A stretch of DNA of 12,189 nucleotides from Sulfurovum sp. (GTDB lineage Bacteria > Campylobacterota > Campylobacteria > Campylobacterales > Sulfurovaceae). Positions 1 to 6,391 of this stretch are shown here, piece by piece (position 1 is the first letter of the stretch; each line of letters opens with the position of its first letter). The stretch is taken from assembly GCA_026983895.1 (NCBI GenBank), contig JALSTF010000139.1, positions 1-12,189 of the forward strand, read 5' to 3'. Position numbers and translations under genes: made by a program. The notes under the pieces were generated by a model. It ran no database searches. It was given only the letters and a program-made list of their open reading frames with translations, and was not told where the DNA came from.

Positions 1-606
1 GGCAAACCTCTGATCGGATATGACAGCGGCCCGGGGAATATGCTGATGGACGCATGGGCATTGAAGCATCGAGGCGTGCCCTATGACAAAGACGGGGCAT
101 GGGCGAGAGAAGGCCATGTGATCTATCCGCTGCTCGATGCCATGATGGATGATCCCTATTTTTCCCAGAGTTATCCAAAGAGTACAGGCAGGGAAAAATT
201 CGATCTGGAGTGGATTATGGCACATTGCAGGGTGCTGTCACCCGACAATATACCGCCAAAGCCCGGAGAAGAAGATGCTGCAAGGTCACAGTCCTCTACA
301 GTAAAAAAGCAGGACGTACAGCGGACCCTACTGGAACTCACTGCACTGAGTATTGCCAATGAAGTCCTCAAGTTCAATCCCGATATCCTGATGCTCTGCG
401 GCGGCGGAGCGAAGAACGGCTTTCTGCTGGAGCGCATGGAGGCCTTGATGCCCAATGTGCAGTTAGGCGTGATGGAACATGCCGACAGTCTGGAAGCCAT
501 GGCTTTTGCCTGGCTGGCCTATAAACGGATACATCGTGAGCATGTGGATCTCAAGGCAGTGACAGGGGCAAAGGCCAACGGTATATTGGGAGGGATATAT
601 GTTTAA
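1..606 (+). CDS. anmK: Anhydro-N-acetylmuramic acid kinase, C-terminal part (5' end outside window)
   Basis: AnmK is a cytoplasmic kinase that opens the 1,6-anhydro ring of anhydro-MurNAc, released during peptidoglycan turnover, and phosphorylates it with ATP to give MurNAc-6-phosphate. The frame is open from base 1, so the N-terminal part, including the ATP-binding loop, is missing. The 201 visible residues carry family hallmarks: a GYDSGPGN segment near residues 6-13, a PKSTGREKF segment near residues 59-67, and the glycine-rich CGGGAKN segment near residues 133-139 that lines the nucleotide site. The family is usually about 360-390 residues, so a little over half is visible. The stop (604-606) overlaps the start of the next kinase gene by 8 bases, indicating translational coupling and a shared recycling operon. 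Identity is confident from motif order and from the amgK and murU neighbours. Confidence 0.93.
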   Translation, partial: GKPLIGYDSGPGNMLMDAWALKHRGVPYDKDGAWAREGHVIYPLLDAMMDDPYFSQSYPKSTGREKFDLEWIMAHCRVLSPDNIPPKPGEEDAARSQSSTVKKQDVQRTLLELTALSIANEVLKFNPDILMLCGGGAKNGFLLERMEALMPNVQLGVMEHADSLEAMAFAWLAYKRIHREHVDLKAVTGAKANGILGGIYV

Positions 607-1564
607 GATGCGGCAGTGGCTGAATCAGATAGGCTGGGATGAGTGGAAGATAGAAGTTGCCTCTGAAGATGCAAGTTTCAGAAGCTATTACAGACTGCGC
701 AGAAAGCATGATCCTCAGAGCTATGTTCTGATGGACAGTTCACGATTGCTTGAGAGTCTGCCGCCTTTTGTGGAGATGAATGAACGGCTGAGTGCAGTGG
801 ATGTGCATGTGCCAAAGATCATCGCACAGGACCTTCAAAAGGGCTACCTGATACTGGAGGATTTTGGCAATACGCATTACCTGGATATGCTGAATGAAGA
901 AAATGAGCGGGAACTCTATCAAAAAGCTATAGGTGAGATACGTAAAATGCAGAAGGCGGAGACTTCCGGGCTTCCTTTGTATGATAAAGATTTTCTGCAT
1001 TTTGAAATGGCACTGATGCAGGAATGGTATCTTGAAAAGTATCTGGGGTTGGCGCTGAGTGCAGAAGAGAGTGCATGGATAGAAGATACAGTGGAAAACG
1101 TAGCCCATGAAGTGATGCAGCAGCCGCAGGGTGTTTTCGTTCACCGTGATTTTCACTCGCGGAACATTATGCTGACACCCCGGGGCGAGATCGGTATCAT
1201 TGATTTTCAGGATGCACGATCGGGCGGGGTGACCTATGACCTTGTCTCACTGTTGCGGGATGTCTATGCGGAATGCGATCGGGAAGAGGTGGAGCGGCTG
1301 GCACTGTACTTCAGAGATGCCAAAGGGCTTGATGTAGATGATGCAACCTTTATACGCTGGTTTGATTTCACGGGGCTGCAGCGGCATATCAAAATACTGG
1401 GGATCTTTGCCCGCCTTGCGCTGCGTGACGGGAAAGAGGGGTATCTTAAAGATATTCCTATGACGTTGAAGTATGTGGTGGATATTGGGGGTAAATATCC
1501 TGAAACACGGGAACTTTCTATGTTGCTTAAGCGACTGCAAAATGTTTTCGGTACTGCCCCGTAA
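599..1564 (+). CDS. amgK: N-acetylmuramate/N-acetylglucosamine anomeric kinase (AmgK), phosphotransferase family
   Basis: AmgK phosphorylates MurNAc (and GlcNAc) at the anomeric carbon with ATP, giving MurNAc-1-phosphate for MurU in the cytoplasm. The 321-residue protein has the aminoglycoside-phosphotransferase fold: an N-terminal lobe (about 1-90, with the LILEDFG hinge at 84-90), the catalytic loop HRDFHSRN at 182-189 (D184 likely the catalytic base, N189 a metal ligand), and the metal-binding IDFQDA at 201-206. Its length is close to Pseudomonas AmgK. The start at 599 is supported by a GGAGGG Shine-Dalgarno at 589-594; the in-frame ATG at 608 would sit too far away. The fold alone would also fit a choline or aminoglycoside kinase. 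The assignment rests largely on being sandwiched between anmK and murU, the known recycling set. Confidence 0.87.
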   Translation: MFKMRQWLNQIGWDEWKIEVASEDASFRSYYRLRRKHDPQSYVLMDSSRLLESLPPFVEMNERLSAVDVHVPKIIAQDLQKGYLILEDFGNTHYLDMLNEENERELYQKAIGEIRKMQKAETSGLPLYDKDFLHFEMALMQEWYLEKYLGLALSAEESAWIEDTVENVAHEVMQQPQGVFVHRDFHSRNIMLTPRGEIGIIDFQDARSGGVTYDLVSLLRDVYAECDREEVERLALYFRDAKGLDVDDATFIRWFDFTGLQRHIKILGIFARLALRDGKEGYLKDIPMTLKYVVDIGGKYPETRELSMLLKRLQNVFGTAP

Positions 1565-1579
1565 TATATACTGTGGCAT

Positions 1580-1642
1580 CGTTTCTTTTCATTTTTTTGA
1601 GAAAAAAACGAAGTGTGATGAAAAAAGAAAAAAGGATATTTT
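1580..1642 (+). other. Homopolymer-rich amgK-murU spacer with two competing weak stems
   Basis: The 78-base gap between amgK and murU is dominated by T and A runs. Bases 1580-1589 can pair imperfectly with about 1601-1610. Alternatively, TTTCTTTTCAT (1582-1592) can pair, with a two-base bulge, with the purine-rich stretch 1618-1630 that directly abuts the murU Shine-Dalgarno (AAGGA, 1632-1636). Both stems are AU-only in large part and weak. I see no clear -10 box. It may simply be a spacer; a role in tuning murU translation is speculative. Confidence 0.25.
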
Positions 1643-2311
1643 ATGAAATGTATGATACTTGCTGCAGGGTTGGGTACGCGTATGCGGCCTTTGACCGACC
1701 ATACACCCAAACCGCTGCTTGAAGTAGGGGGTATCCCTTTGATCGTCTGGCATATCGAGCGGTTGGCACATGATGGTTTCAAAGAGATCATTATCAATAT
1801 TGCGCATTTGGGCTACAAGATCGAAGAGGCACTGGGTAACGGGAGCGAATGGGGTGTGCACATTCGTTACTCCGATGAGCAGGAAGAGGGGTGTCTGGAA
1901 AGTGCCGGAGGGATCATAAAGGCATTGCCTCTCCTGGGTGAGGAGACTTTTCTTGTTGTCAATGGTGACATTTTTACCGACTATGATTTCGATGCTTCAA
2001 ACACCCTTCCCGAAGGTATTTTGGCCCATCTTGTCCTTGTGCCCAACCCTGAACACAACCCTGAAGGGGATTTCGCATTGCTGGAGGGGAAAGTGGTCGA
2101 TGCCAAAGCGTATACCTTTGCCGGTATCGGCTACTATTCGCCCAAACTCTTTGAAGATGTGCCGTACGAGAAAAGCAGTATCGTACCGCTTTTGAAAGCG
2201 GCTATGAAAGAGGGAAAGGTAACAGGAGAACTCTATGAAGGAGAATGGCTGGATATAGGCACACCTCAAAGGCTTGAACTCCTCAATGCACAGCTGATGA
2301 ACCGTTACTGA
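1643..2311 (+). CDS. murU: N-acetylmuramate-1-phosphate uridylyltransferase (MurU)
   Basis: MurU couples MurNAc-1-phosphate with UTP to form UDP-MurNAc and pyrophosphate, completing the recycling bypass of MurA and MurB. The 222-residue protein is a compact nucleotidyltransferase. Its signature LAAGLGTRMRPLT is at 6-18, followed by KPLL at 23-26. A LESAGG segment near 85-90 matches the ETAGG-type loop of these enzymes, and VVNGD at 105-109 supplies the metal-binding Asp. The length equals Pseudomonas MurU, and there is no C-terminal left-handed beta-helix acetyltransferase domain as in GlmU. A good Shine-Dalgarno (AAGGA, 1632-1636) fixes the start. By sequence alone a mannose-1-phosphate guanylyltransferase or glucose-1-phosphate thymidylyltransferase is possible, but size and the upstream anmK-amgK genes favour MurU. 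The 3' end overlaps the convergent HAD gene by 7 bases. Confidence 0.87.
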   Translation: MKCMILAAGLGTRMRPLTDHTPKPLLEVGGIPLIVWHIERLAHDGFKEIIINIAHLGYKIEEALGNGSEWGVHIRYSDEQEEGCLESAGGIIKALPLLGEETFLVVNGDIFTDYDFDASNTLPEGILAHLVLVPNPEHNPEGDFALLEGKVVDAKAYTFAGIGYYSPKLFEDVPYEKSSIVPLLKAAMKEGKVTGELYEGEWLDIGTPQRLELLNAQLMNRY

Positions 2312-3123
2312 GCTTCCAGATATCTGGCAACGGCATCCTCTTCATTGGAATGGGGCAGCACGATATCGGCAACGGCCTTGACCTCTTTGAGTGCGTTTGA
2401 AACGGCTACGGAGGTCCCTGCCAGTTTGAACATGCCTATGTCATTGACAGAGTCTCCAAAGACAGTGACATCTTCCGTATCTCTGCCAAGATACTCCATC
2501 ACCTTTTTCAGTGCATGGGCTTTGTCCCCTTCGGGATGCAGCAGGGTCAAAAACCAGCCTCCGCCGTATTTCTCCGGAGAGAGTTTTGCTTCTACTGCTT
2601 TGCCGAAAGTAGAACATATGGCTTCATAAAGAGGCCTCAGCTGTGCTTCGTAACCGAAATAGACGATCTTAAGGTTGGCTTTCATCGTATGGTTGTCGGG
2701 GTTGAACTGCATACGCGGGTCATCTTTGTACCCTTTAAGCACGTCGCGCTGATAGTCGTTCAGTCTTCGCGGATAGAGGAAAGCTTCATTGATCTCTTTG
2801 TCTTTGACACCGATGATAAAAGGGTCGATATCGTACTGCAGGCCTACTTCGACAATGGCATCACCCAGGGTTTTGTCTAAAGTTTTGAGGTCAATGATCT
2901 CTCTTTTCGGGGTAAGGATCACGGAACCGTCCAGCAGGATCATCGGGGCATTGATGTGCAGTTGTTCCAGAAGTTCCTGTGATTTGGTGAAACTCCTGGC
3001 CGTGGCGACTCCCATGAGGGCATGCTTTGCTTTGGCATTCCAGATATCGATCGTGTAGGGGCTGATACTCAGGTCTGAACGCAGGAAAGTATGGTCAAGG
3101 TCGGTAATGTAAATGGGTTGCAT
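2305..3123 (-). CDS. HAD-superfamily (subclass IIB, Cof-like) phosphatase
   Basis: This is a cytoplasmic Mg-dependent phosphohydrolase, probably acting on a small phosphorylated metabolite; the substrate is unknown. All four HAD motifs are visible in 272 residues: motif I DLDHT at 8-12 (D8 nucleophile, D10 general acid), motif II Thr in VATARS (T41), the motif III Lys in GDKAHAL (K201), and motif IV GDSVND at 223-228. The large insertion between motifs II and III is the C2 cap of subclass IIB, as in Cof, sucrose-phosphatase and mannosyl-3-phosphoglycerate phosphatase relatives. The gene is last of a - strand run, starting 3 bases after the upstream secreted-protein gene stops, with no strong Shine-Dalgarno, so translational coupling is likely. 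It ends overlapping murU, so a role in MurNAc-6-P dephosphorylation can be imagined. Known MupP belongs to another HAD subclass, so this is not assigned. Confidence 0.85.
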   Translation of the reverse strand: MQPIYITDLDHTFLRSDLSISPYTIDIWNAKAKHALMGVATARSFTKSQELLEQLHINAPMILLDGSVILTPKREIIDLKTLDKTLGDAIVEVGLQYDIDPFIIGVKDKEINEAFLYPRRLNDYQRDVLKGYKDDPRMQFNPDNHTMKANLKIVYFGYEAQLRPLYEAICSTFGKAVEAKLSPEKYGGGWFLTLLHPEGDKAHALKKVMEYLGRDTEDVTVFGDSVNDIGMFKLAGTSVAVSNALKEVKAVADIVLPHSNEEDAVARYLEAQ

Positions 3124-3126
3124 TGT

Positions 3127-3864
3127 TTATCTTTGGTGTTTGGAAAGGTCGTATCGGCTGGAGATGGAGAGGAAGAATGCTTTGAGCGCATAGGCAGTCG
3201 CACCGAATACGGCCCTGGATTCATGCTGAAGTGCCGGGGATTCAACAATTTTCAGCAGTGTGTCAAGCTCCTCGACAGTGAAATCTTTTGTCGCATAAAT
3301 GGTTTCGATGCGTCCGGTCTCTTCCATCATTTTAATATAGTTCTCTCTGCTTTTCTTCAGGGATCCGTCATCGATTTTCGATCCTCCAGGAGCATTCTGC
3401 ATCAGCGGTACCATAAGGTTGTCGAAAAGGATGCCGATATCCTCTTTGCCGTAAAGGGCATTGCCGATCTTTTCGGCAAGCTCCAAGCGTGTTGCAGCAT
3501 CGGCATCCTGTTCCATTCTTTTGGCGTAGGATTCCGCCAGCTTGGGGTCATATTCCGGATCATTCTGCGCCGAAATGAAGCGCATAAGCAGTACCTTTCT
3601 GTATGCCTTGATGATATCGCCCATTTCGTCTTCGCTGAGTTCTTTCTGCAGGTATTCTCTGAAGCGTATAGGGAGCAGTTCCATATCATAGGTCGATACA
3701 TTGTTCTCATCGCGGTTGAGATTGTTTTGCATGAGGGAGAACTGCTCTTCGAGTTCGATCAGCTGTTCTTCGGAGTAGGAGACAGAAAGGTACTGTTCCA
3801 CCTGTTCTGCAGTGGCGGAAAAAAGTAATGATGATAAAAATATGGAAAGGAGAATATTTTTCAT
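3127..3864 (-). CDS. Secreted (periplasmic) protein of unknown function, weakly DUF2059-like
   Basis: I do not recognise a specific function. The chosen 245-residue product starts MKNILLSIFLSSLLFSATA, a typical Sec signal peptide with likely cleavage after about residue 19. The mature part is hydrophilic and mostly alpha-helical with many Glu, Lys and Met. Its last 60 or so residues (IYATKDFTVEELDTLLKIV and following) loosely recall the DUF2059 pattern of small helical periplasmic proteins; this is a weak impression. The frame stays open far upstream, but that part runs through nnrS in another frame and is not coding. An alternative start at 3885 would overlap the nnrS stop as ATGA and add seven residues (MIWYNLF) before the signal peptide. 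Neither start has a good Shine-Dalgarno. It sits between nnrS and the HAD gene, so it is probably at least partly co-transcribed with them. Confidence 0.72.
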   Translation of the reverse strand: MKNILLSIFLSSLLFSATAEQVEQYLSVSYSEEQLIELEEQFSLMQNNLNRDENNVSTYDMELLPIRFREYLQKELSEDEMGDIIKAYRKVLLMRFISAQNDPEYDPKLAESYAKRMEQDADAATRLELAEKIGNALYGKEDIGILFDNLMVPLMQNAPGGSKIDDGSLKKSRENYIKMMEETGRIETIYATKDFTVEELDTLLKIVESPALQHESRAVFGATAYALKAFFLSISSRYDLSKHQR

Positions 3865-3870
3865 AAAAAG

Positions 3871-3879
3871 ATTATACCA
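3871..3879 (-). promoter_or_regulatory. Extended -10 promoter placed for a leaderless transcript
   Basis: On the - strand the 17-base gap after nnrS contains TGGTATAAT, an extended -10 (TGn plus a perfect TATAAT at 3876-3871). Exactly six bases (CTTTTT) separate it from the ATG at 3864, so transcription would be expected to start at the A of the start codon. No Shine-Dalgarno lies in between. The motif match is strong, but AT-rich DNA gives TATAAT by chance and no -35 is seen. Confidence 0.4.
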
Positions 3880-3881
3880 TA

Positions 3882-5072
3882 TCATGAATGCAATTTTTTT
3901 CCGCTGATAAGTACAGCGAAGAACCTGTACGCCCAGACGATGAAGAGAAGGAGCCAGGCAGTTGCGGAGATGTCGAAAAGGAGCATGAAATCCCATCCGA
4001 AAGCGGCTGCGAGTGAGACCATGATACGCAGCGCCACTACCGCCTGTGTCCCGTAGAAGAGGGCGGTCATCCAGCGGTCTGCCTGCATGAGATTGCCTGA
4101 ATGGCCGATGGTCACGCGGGTACCGAAACCGATCATAATGGTCAAAACAAAACCAAGTACAAGCATGTGGATGTCCATCGCAAGGAAATCGATACCGCTT
4201 AAAAGGGTTACAAGATTGACTGCGCCGGAGAGGAGGAAGGCGACAGGTACCCATAAAAGTGCGGCATGGAGTATCCAGAGCAGGGGATCGGGGTTGGGAA
4301 AAGGCAGTTTCCATCGCAGGAGTTCTTTGCCGACGAGAAGGCCGATCACGATGTCAACGATGAAAGAACTGTTGGTATAAATGCCTTCAAGAACGATATG
4401 TGCAATGAGCAGTCCAAAGAGCGTTTTCATCAAATAGTCGTTCCGTTCGACCATACAGTGCGAAAAGAAGGGTACCATGCGCTGTGCGACGGAAAAAGTC
4501 AGCAGAAAGAGGAAGAGATAGGTAGATATCTCGGTACTCAGACCCATCAGGGGATGATAAAAAAAAGCGGAGACAATGAAAAGAAAATGTGCTGCGACAC
4601 CGATACGCATAGCGGTAAGGATCCAAAAGACATCATGTTTGTCTTCCATGCCGGTCGTTCTGTAAATATTTCCCAGGATGCGCGTTCCCATCAGGTGCCC
4701 CGCAAATACGACCACCATTCCCAGACCGGAGAAGACAGGCGTAACGATACTGCCGAGCAGGACGAGAGTGGCACCGATATAGTAAAAACTGAAAATGCGC
4801 ATATAGACGTTTTGCTCTATGGGGGGCGTGGCGGTAAATCGGGGGAAAGTGGTAAACAGGAAGCCGAAGAATGCCGGTGTGAACATCAGATAGGTGAAAC
4901 TATAGATATGAAACCATACCGGAGAGACTGCTATGTGCAGTACGCCTTTGTATGCAAGCATGAAAATAAGCATGGTAACGATGGCACTCACAAAGGAAAG
5001 AATGAAAAACGGCTGATGGGGTTGAGAGAAAAAATAACTCTGTTCGGATTCTTCAGAGAAGTTCATACGCAT
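3882..5072 (-). CDS. nnrS: NnrS family multi-spanning membrane protein (nitric-oxide-stress associated)
   Basis: NnrS proteins are heme- and copper-containing inner-membrane proteins linked to nitric oxide and nitrosative stress in denitrifiers and pathogens; their exact chemistry is unsettled. The 396-residue product is strongly hydrophobic with roughly twelve membrane segments. The N-terminal HQPFFIL (19-25) matches the family's His-Pro-Phe-Phe element. The hallmark TM motif GFGTRVTIGHSGN is at 315-327, preceded by DIHMLVLGF (300-308), both conserved His-bearing regions. The usual WHxHE element of the second helix is altered to PVWFHIYSFTY, so this is a divergent member. The start at 5072 is supported by AAAAGGTG (5085-5078), five bases upstream; a second ATG at 5066 is possible. 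It has its own likely promoter in the 94-base gap after the peroxidase gene, suggesting a functional pairing against reactive nitrogen and oxygen species. Confidence 0.85.
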   Translation of the reverse strand: MRMNFSEESEQSYFFSQPHQPFFILSFVSAIVTMLIFMLAYKGVLHIAVSPVWFHIYSFTYLMFTPAFFGFLFTTFPRFTATPPIEQNVYMRIFSFYYIGATLVLLGSIVTPVFSGLGMVVVFAGHLMGTRILGNIYRTTGMEDKHDVFWILTAMRIGVAAHFLFIVSAFFYHPLMGLSTEISTYLFLFLLTFSVAQRMVPFFSHCMVERNDYLMKTLFGLLIAHIVLEGIYTNSSFIVDIVIGLLVGKELLRWKLPFPNPDPLLWILHAALLWVPVAFLLSGAVNLVTLLSGIDFLAMDIHMLVLGFVLTIMIGFGTRVTIGHSGNLMQADRWMTALFYGTQAVVALRIMVSLAAAFGWDFMLLFDISATAWLLLFIVWAYRFFAVLISGKKLHS

Positions 5073-5101
5073 AAAAGCACCTTTTGTTTTTTGTAATCAT
5101 C

Positions 5102-5107
5102 ATCATA
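5102..5107 (-). promoter_or_regulatory. Likely -10 box of the nnrS promoter
   Basis: Read on the - strand, TATGAT (5107-5102) follows a T-rich stretch (CTCTTTTTC then CTCTTTTGT), the usual epsilonproteobacterial vegetative promoter layout. The expected transcript start near 5095 leaves a 5' leader of about 22 bases that contains the nnrS Shine-Dalgarno. No FNR/CRP-type TTGAT or NssR-type TTAAC dyad is visible beside it. Confidence 0.4.
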
Positions 5108-5138
5108 ACAAAAGAGTTTGAAAAAGAGGAATGATAAT

Positions 5139-5154
5139 GCCCCCGGAAAGGGGC
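5139..5154 (-). terminator. Small GC hairpin after the peroxidase gene, weak terminator candidate
   Basis: Downstream of the peroxidase stop, GCCCC pairs perfectly with GGGGC around a six-base loop. On the - strand it is followed by ATTATCATTCC and only then by a T-rich run, so it is not a canonical intrinsic terminator. It could attenuate read-through into nnrS or protect the 3' end. Confidence 0.35.
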
Positions 5155-5166
5155 GGGAAGAAGTGA

Positions 5167-6189
5167 TCAGTTAAAATCAGGTTTTGGGGTCTTTGCCGTA
5201 CTCTCGGGGAATTGCGGATAGACGATTTCCGGTTTTTTGCCTTTAAGCGCGCCAAAGAAAGTGACGATCTTTTTAGCCTCTTCATCGGAAATCTTGATAC
5301 CAAGCTGTGTTTCGCCCATGATTTTGACCGCTTCGGAAAGATCCCAGACCGTACCGTTATGGAAATAAGGTGCCGTTTCTGTGATATTTCTCAGGGTAGG
5401 TGTTTTGACCATGCCGTTCTTGTCGCCTTTAAAGTCACCCACCTTGGCATATTTGAATTTTCCGACCGCAGGGAAAGGCTGCATTGTACCGCCCAGTGCT
5501 ATGCCGGTATGGCATGCCGTACATCCTTTGTCTATGAAAGTTTCAAGTCCTGCTTTTTCCGCATCGCTCAGGGCATCCTCTTTCCCGTTAAGGTAGTCAT
5601 CGAACCTTGACGGTGTGACCAGTGTTCTCTCGAAAATACCGATGGTTTTGGTGATCGTATCGAAATTGATCTTTACTTCTTTTCCATAGGCTGTTTTGAA
5701 TTCAGACACATATGCCGGCATGGATGTTACTACTTTTTCTATATGCTCAGGAGTTGCCGCCATTTCCGGTGATGCAACGGTAGGGCCTTTTGCCTGGTCT
5801 TCGAGGTCCGGGCTTCTGCCGTCCCAGAACTGTCTGCTGAAAAAGACTGCATTATAGACCGTCGGTGAGTTGAGGTGGTGCGGGTTGGCCGTCCACTTGT
5901 GTCCTACGGCCGCAGGTACACCGTCCACACCGCCAAGACCAAGGTTGTGGCAAGTGTTGCAGGAAATGATACCGCTTTTTGAAAGTCGTGGTTCAAAATA
6001 AAGCTTTTTCCCCAACGCTACCCTTTGGGGTGTAACCGTTTTGTTCGGGTCGATCAGTTTCATCAATTCCGCTTTGTCTGTCGGAATCGCTTTGAGTCCT
6101 GCACTTTTTGCTTTTTGGGCTACTGAGTTTGCCCCCAGAAGCAATGAAGATGCCAGCAGTGACATTCCCGCAAGTTTGGTGATGTTCAT
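5167..6189 (-). CDS. ccpA: Periplasmic diheme cytochrome c peroxidase
   Basis: The enzyme reduces hydrogen peroxide to water in the periplasm with electrons from small c-type cytochromes. The 340-residue precursor begins MNITKLAGMSLLASSLLLGA, a Sec signal peptide ending near residue 24. Two heme c sites are visible: CNTCH at 77-81 (N-terminal, peroxidatic heme) and CTACH at 223-227 (C-terminal, electron-transfer heme). Family elements include NSPTVYNA and FWDGRSPDLEDQ (107-132), PEM with the conserved catalytic-loop Glu (E142), and KTPTLRNITETAPYFHNG (262-279). Met260 is a candidate axial ligand. The length is typical of bacterial CCP rather than MauG. The frame extends 14 codons further upstream, but an excellent AGGAGT seven bases before the 6189 ATG and the signal peptide fix this start. 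It is followed by nnrS, and the promoter has palindromes suggesting stress or metal-responsive control. Confidence 0.95.
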   Translation of the reverse strand: MNITKLAGMSLLASSLLLGANSVAQKAKSAGLKAIPTDKAELMKLIDPNKTVTPQRVALGKKLYFEPRLSKSGIISCNTCHNLGLGGVDGVPAAVGHKWTANPHHLNSPTVYNAVFFSRQFWDGRSPDLEDQAKGPTVASPEMAATPEHIEKVVTSMPAYVSEFKTAYGKEVKINFDTITKTIGIFERTLVTPSRFDDYLNGKEDALSDAEKAGLETFIDKGCTACHTGIALGGTMQPFPAVGKFKYAKVGDFKGDKNGMVKTPTLRNITETAPYFHNGTVWDLSEAVKIMGETQLGIKISDEEAKKIVTFFGALKGKKPEIVYPQFPESTAKTPKPDFN

Positions 6190-6195
6190 AATGAT

Positions 6196-6201
6196 ACTCC
6201 T
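6196..6201 (-). promoter_or_regulatory. Shine-Dalgarno that decides the peroxidase start
   Basis: AGGAGT on the - strand lies seven bases before the ATG at 6189. The longer alternative beginning at 6231 would read through the promoter -10 box and lacks such a site. Confidence 0.8.
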
Positions 6202-6219
6202 AAAATGTTTTGATGAAAA

Positions 6220-6225
6220 ATTATA
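6220..6225 (-). promoter_or_regulatory. -10 box of the ccpA promoter
   Basis: A perfect TATAAT on the - strand (6225-6220) follows the T-rich sequence GTCTTTTTGTTC. It predicts a transcript start near 6213 and a leader of about 24 bases containing the AGGAGT ribosome site. No -35 is evident, as usual for this phylum. Confidence 0.55.
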
Positions 6226-6241
6226 GAACAAAAAGACTTAA

Positions 6242-6276
6242 ATAATAATTAATATTATCAACTAAGAATAATTATT
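6242..6276 (-). promoter_or_regulatory. Two A/T-rich palindromes upstream of ccpA, Fur/PerR-like operator candidates
   Basis: The first is the inverted repeat ATAATA-N5-TATTAT at 6242-6258, covering about -29 to -45 of the predicted ccpA promoter. The second is the perfect palindrome AATAATTATT at 6267-6276, within GATAATAATTATTC on the - strand. Both resemble the A/T-rich dyads bound by Fur and PerR repressors, which control peroxide defence genes in Campylobacter relatives. The region is very AT-rich, so chance palindromes are a real alternative. The regulator cannot be named from this. Confidence 0.35.
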
Positions 6277-6372
6277 ATCTAATTTCCTATGGAAAGAAAA
6301 CTGTATATTCTCTAAACAGTATGACTGATATATATGGCAATTCGTCCTCTTTTTTATCCTCAAAAGCAACAT

Positions 6373-6391
6373 TATGATACTCTGTCAGTAT
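6373..6391 (+). promoter_or_regulatory. Possible nadK promoter with overlapping dyad
   Basis: TATGAT (6373-6378) follows T-rich DNA (CTCTTTTTTATCC) and could be a -10 box, giving a leader of about 60 bases before nadK. The dyad ATACT-CTGTC-AGTAT (6377-6391) overlaps its downstream edge, flanked by ATGAT and ATCAT (6374-6378, 6394-6398). A further dyad ACTGT-N11-ACAGT lies at 6300-6320. These could be operators or chance; nothing else is seen in the 256-base ccpA-nadK divergent gap. Confidence 0.3.

Noticed and set aside
1580..1640. T7 and A7 runs near murU as a phase-variation tract.
   Set aside because: The runs are short, lie between genes rather than in a coding frame, and are not clearly within promoter spacing.
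3091..3828. Long + strand open frame (245 codons) opposite the secreted-protein gene.
   Set aside because: Phe/Cys-rich antisense composition with no family resemblance; the opposite frame has a proper signal peptide.
3865..4314. Upstream extension of the secreted-protein frame (up to 150 additional N-terminal residues).
   Set aside because: It lies antiparallel-free but out of frame inside nnrS on the same strand, has Pro/Arg/Cys-rich noncoding composition, and would bury a clear signal peptide internally.
4266..5096. Long + strand open frame (276 codons) opposite nnrS.
   Set aside because: Highly charged, low-hydrophobic product typical of the antisense of membrane-protein codons; no promoter or Shine-Dalgarno and nnrS is clearly real.
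6237..6260. FNR/CRP-like site (TTGAT...ATTAA) upstream of ccpA.
   Set aside because: Only one half-site matches and the spacing is wrong; the symmetric A/T palindrome explains the sequence better.
6321..6377. Tiny + strand frame of about 18 codons starting ATGACTGATATATATGGC before nadK.
   Set aside because: No Shine-Dalgarno, no recognisable peptide, and it overlaps the proposed promoter region.
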